The notes beneath the pieces are model-generated. The model was not told the DNA's origin, did no database searches, and was given only the letters and a program-made list of their open reading frames with translations. A stretch of 64,000 bases of DNA from assembly GCF_000283155.1 (NCBI RefSeq), contig NW_004454166.1:17337352-17401351 (forward strand), in the 5' to 3' direction. Made by a program: the position numbers and the translations under genes. Positions 63,510 through 64,000 of the stretch are shown one piece after another; positions within the stretch are counted from its first letter, which is position 1, and every line of letters starts with the position of its first letter. This stretch comes from Ceratotherium simum simum. Its lineage: Eukaryota; Chordata; Mammalia; Perissodactyla; Rhinocerotidae.

Positions 63510-64000
63510 TGATGGTTAACCTTCTGTGTCAACCTCGCTGAGGGACGCCCAGAGAGATGGTAAAACGTTACTTCTGGGTGTGTCTGTGAGGCATCTGGGG
63601 AAGAGGTTGGCATATGAATGGGCAGACCGAGTAAAGCAGAGGGCCCTCCCCACGTGGGGGGGCCTCATCCCAACCACTGAGGGTCTGAATGGAACAAACA
63701 GGCGGAGGAGGAGGGTGAATTCTCTCTCTGCTGGAGCTGGGACGTCCATCTTCTCCTGCCTTCGGATGTTGGTGCCCTCGGTTTGGGGGCCTTTGGACTC
63801 AGACTGGGGTTTACACCACTGCCCCCCAATTCTGGGACCTTTGGACTGGGATTTATATCATCAGCTCCCTGGTTCTCAGGCCTTTGGACTCAGACTGAAT
63901 TACACCACTGGATTTCCTGGGTCTCCCCGTGTAGATGGCAGATAGTGGGAATCTGTGGCCTCCATAATCACATCAGTCAATTCCTATAACAAATTTCCTT
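63510..64000 (+). mobile_element. ERVL-type LTR (MLT2-like), truncated by window edge
   Basis: An old solo-LTR-like copy: TGATGGTTAACCTTCTGTGT, GGGTGTGTCTGTGAGG, GACCGAGTAAAGCAGA, GGGGCCTCATCCCAACCAC and TCCATAATCACATCAGTCAA. CTTTGGACT recurs at 63791, 63839 and 63882. No viral coding frame is present in the window. Family name is from memory. Confidence 0.65.

Larger units (their letters stand above)
56062..64000 (-). other. WHRN intron 3 (partial): repeat content
   Basis: No whirlin exon is recognisable from here to the edge, so intron 3 exceeds 7.9 kb. Minus MIRs: about 56130-56225, 56770-56850, 57500-57710, 60000-60065, 60425-60490, 61600-61705, 62600-62680 and 62840-62965. Plus MIRs: about 58130-58260, 59795-59960 and a nearly complete one at 61145-61395. 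It also has a retrocopy (62210-62585), a palindromic DNA-transposon relic (63090-63230) and an ERVL-type LTR (63510-64000). The stretches 56.3-57.4 and 58.5-59.7 kb show nothing I can name. Confidence 0.65.

Noticed and set aside
1..64000. A previously undescribed multi-gene system
   Set aside because: The window is two known genes with introns and repeats; nothing points to an additional coding system.

Overview
The window is vertebrate nuclear DNA from a placental mammal. Genes are split into exons with GT/AG junctions, and the introns are full of MIR, L2 and L1 copies. Three SINEs (about 14.09-14.29 kb, 33.12-33.32 kb and 53.59-53.90 kb) have the tRNA-derived head and the distinctive tail module of equine repetitive elements (ERE), which points to a perissodactyl (horse, rhinoceros or tapir). 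I cannot separate these three. One 874-bp assembly gap (Ns, 46957-47830) sits inside a tetranucleotide array.

Two protein-coding genes lie head to tail, both transcribed from the minus strand, in the order known from human 9q32. (1) AKNA, 1 to about 27.2 kb: a non-coding first exon in a CpG-rich promoter near 27.17-27.3 kb, then five coding exons (12703-13089, 8418-9469, 6656-6730, 1032-1188, 146-300). They encode roughly the N-terminal 580-590 residues. The AT-hook and C-terminal exons lie outside the left edge. (2) WHRN (whirlin, DFNB31/USH2D), about 30.86 kb to beyond 64 kb: nine exons from the second half of PDZ2 to the stop codon (55859-56061, 54758-54794, 52991-53203, 51280-51489, 36567-36638, 34789-35290, 32634-32815, 32017-32139, 31546-31728), 574 codons in all, followed by a roughly 680-nt 3'UTR with AATAAA at 30877-30882. 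The 5' exons (N-terminal helical domain, PDZ1, start of PDZ2) lie beyond the right edge. All exon phases join without frameshift or stop, so both genes look intact. A 3.6-kb spacer separates the WHRN poly(A) site from the AKNA promoter.

The rest is intron and spacer dominated by old repeats: dozens of MIR fragments, several long L2 tails, five L1 3' ends, hAT-type DNA transposons, an ERVL-type LTR at the right edge, a probable processed retrocopy (62.21-62.58 kb) and three tandem arrays (2.2-2.84, 10.56-11.02 and 46.26-46.96 kb). I see no RNA gene, CRISPR array or operon-like system. The most interesting items are small: a shifted AKNA start with a strong uORF, a weak donor before a WHRN micro-exon, a NAGNAG acceptor, a 34-bp templated repeat, nested insertions with intact target-site duplications, and intronic promoter-like clusters in AKNA.
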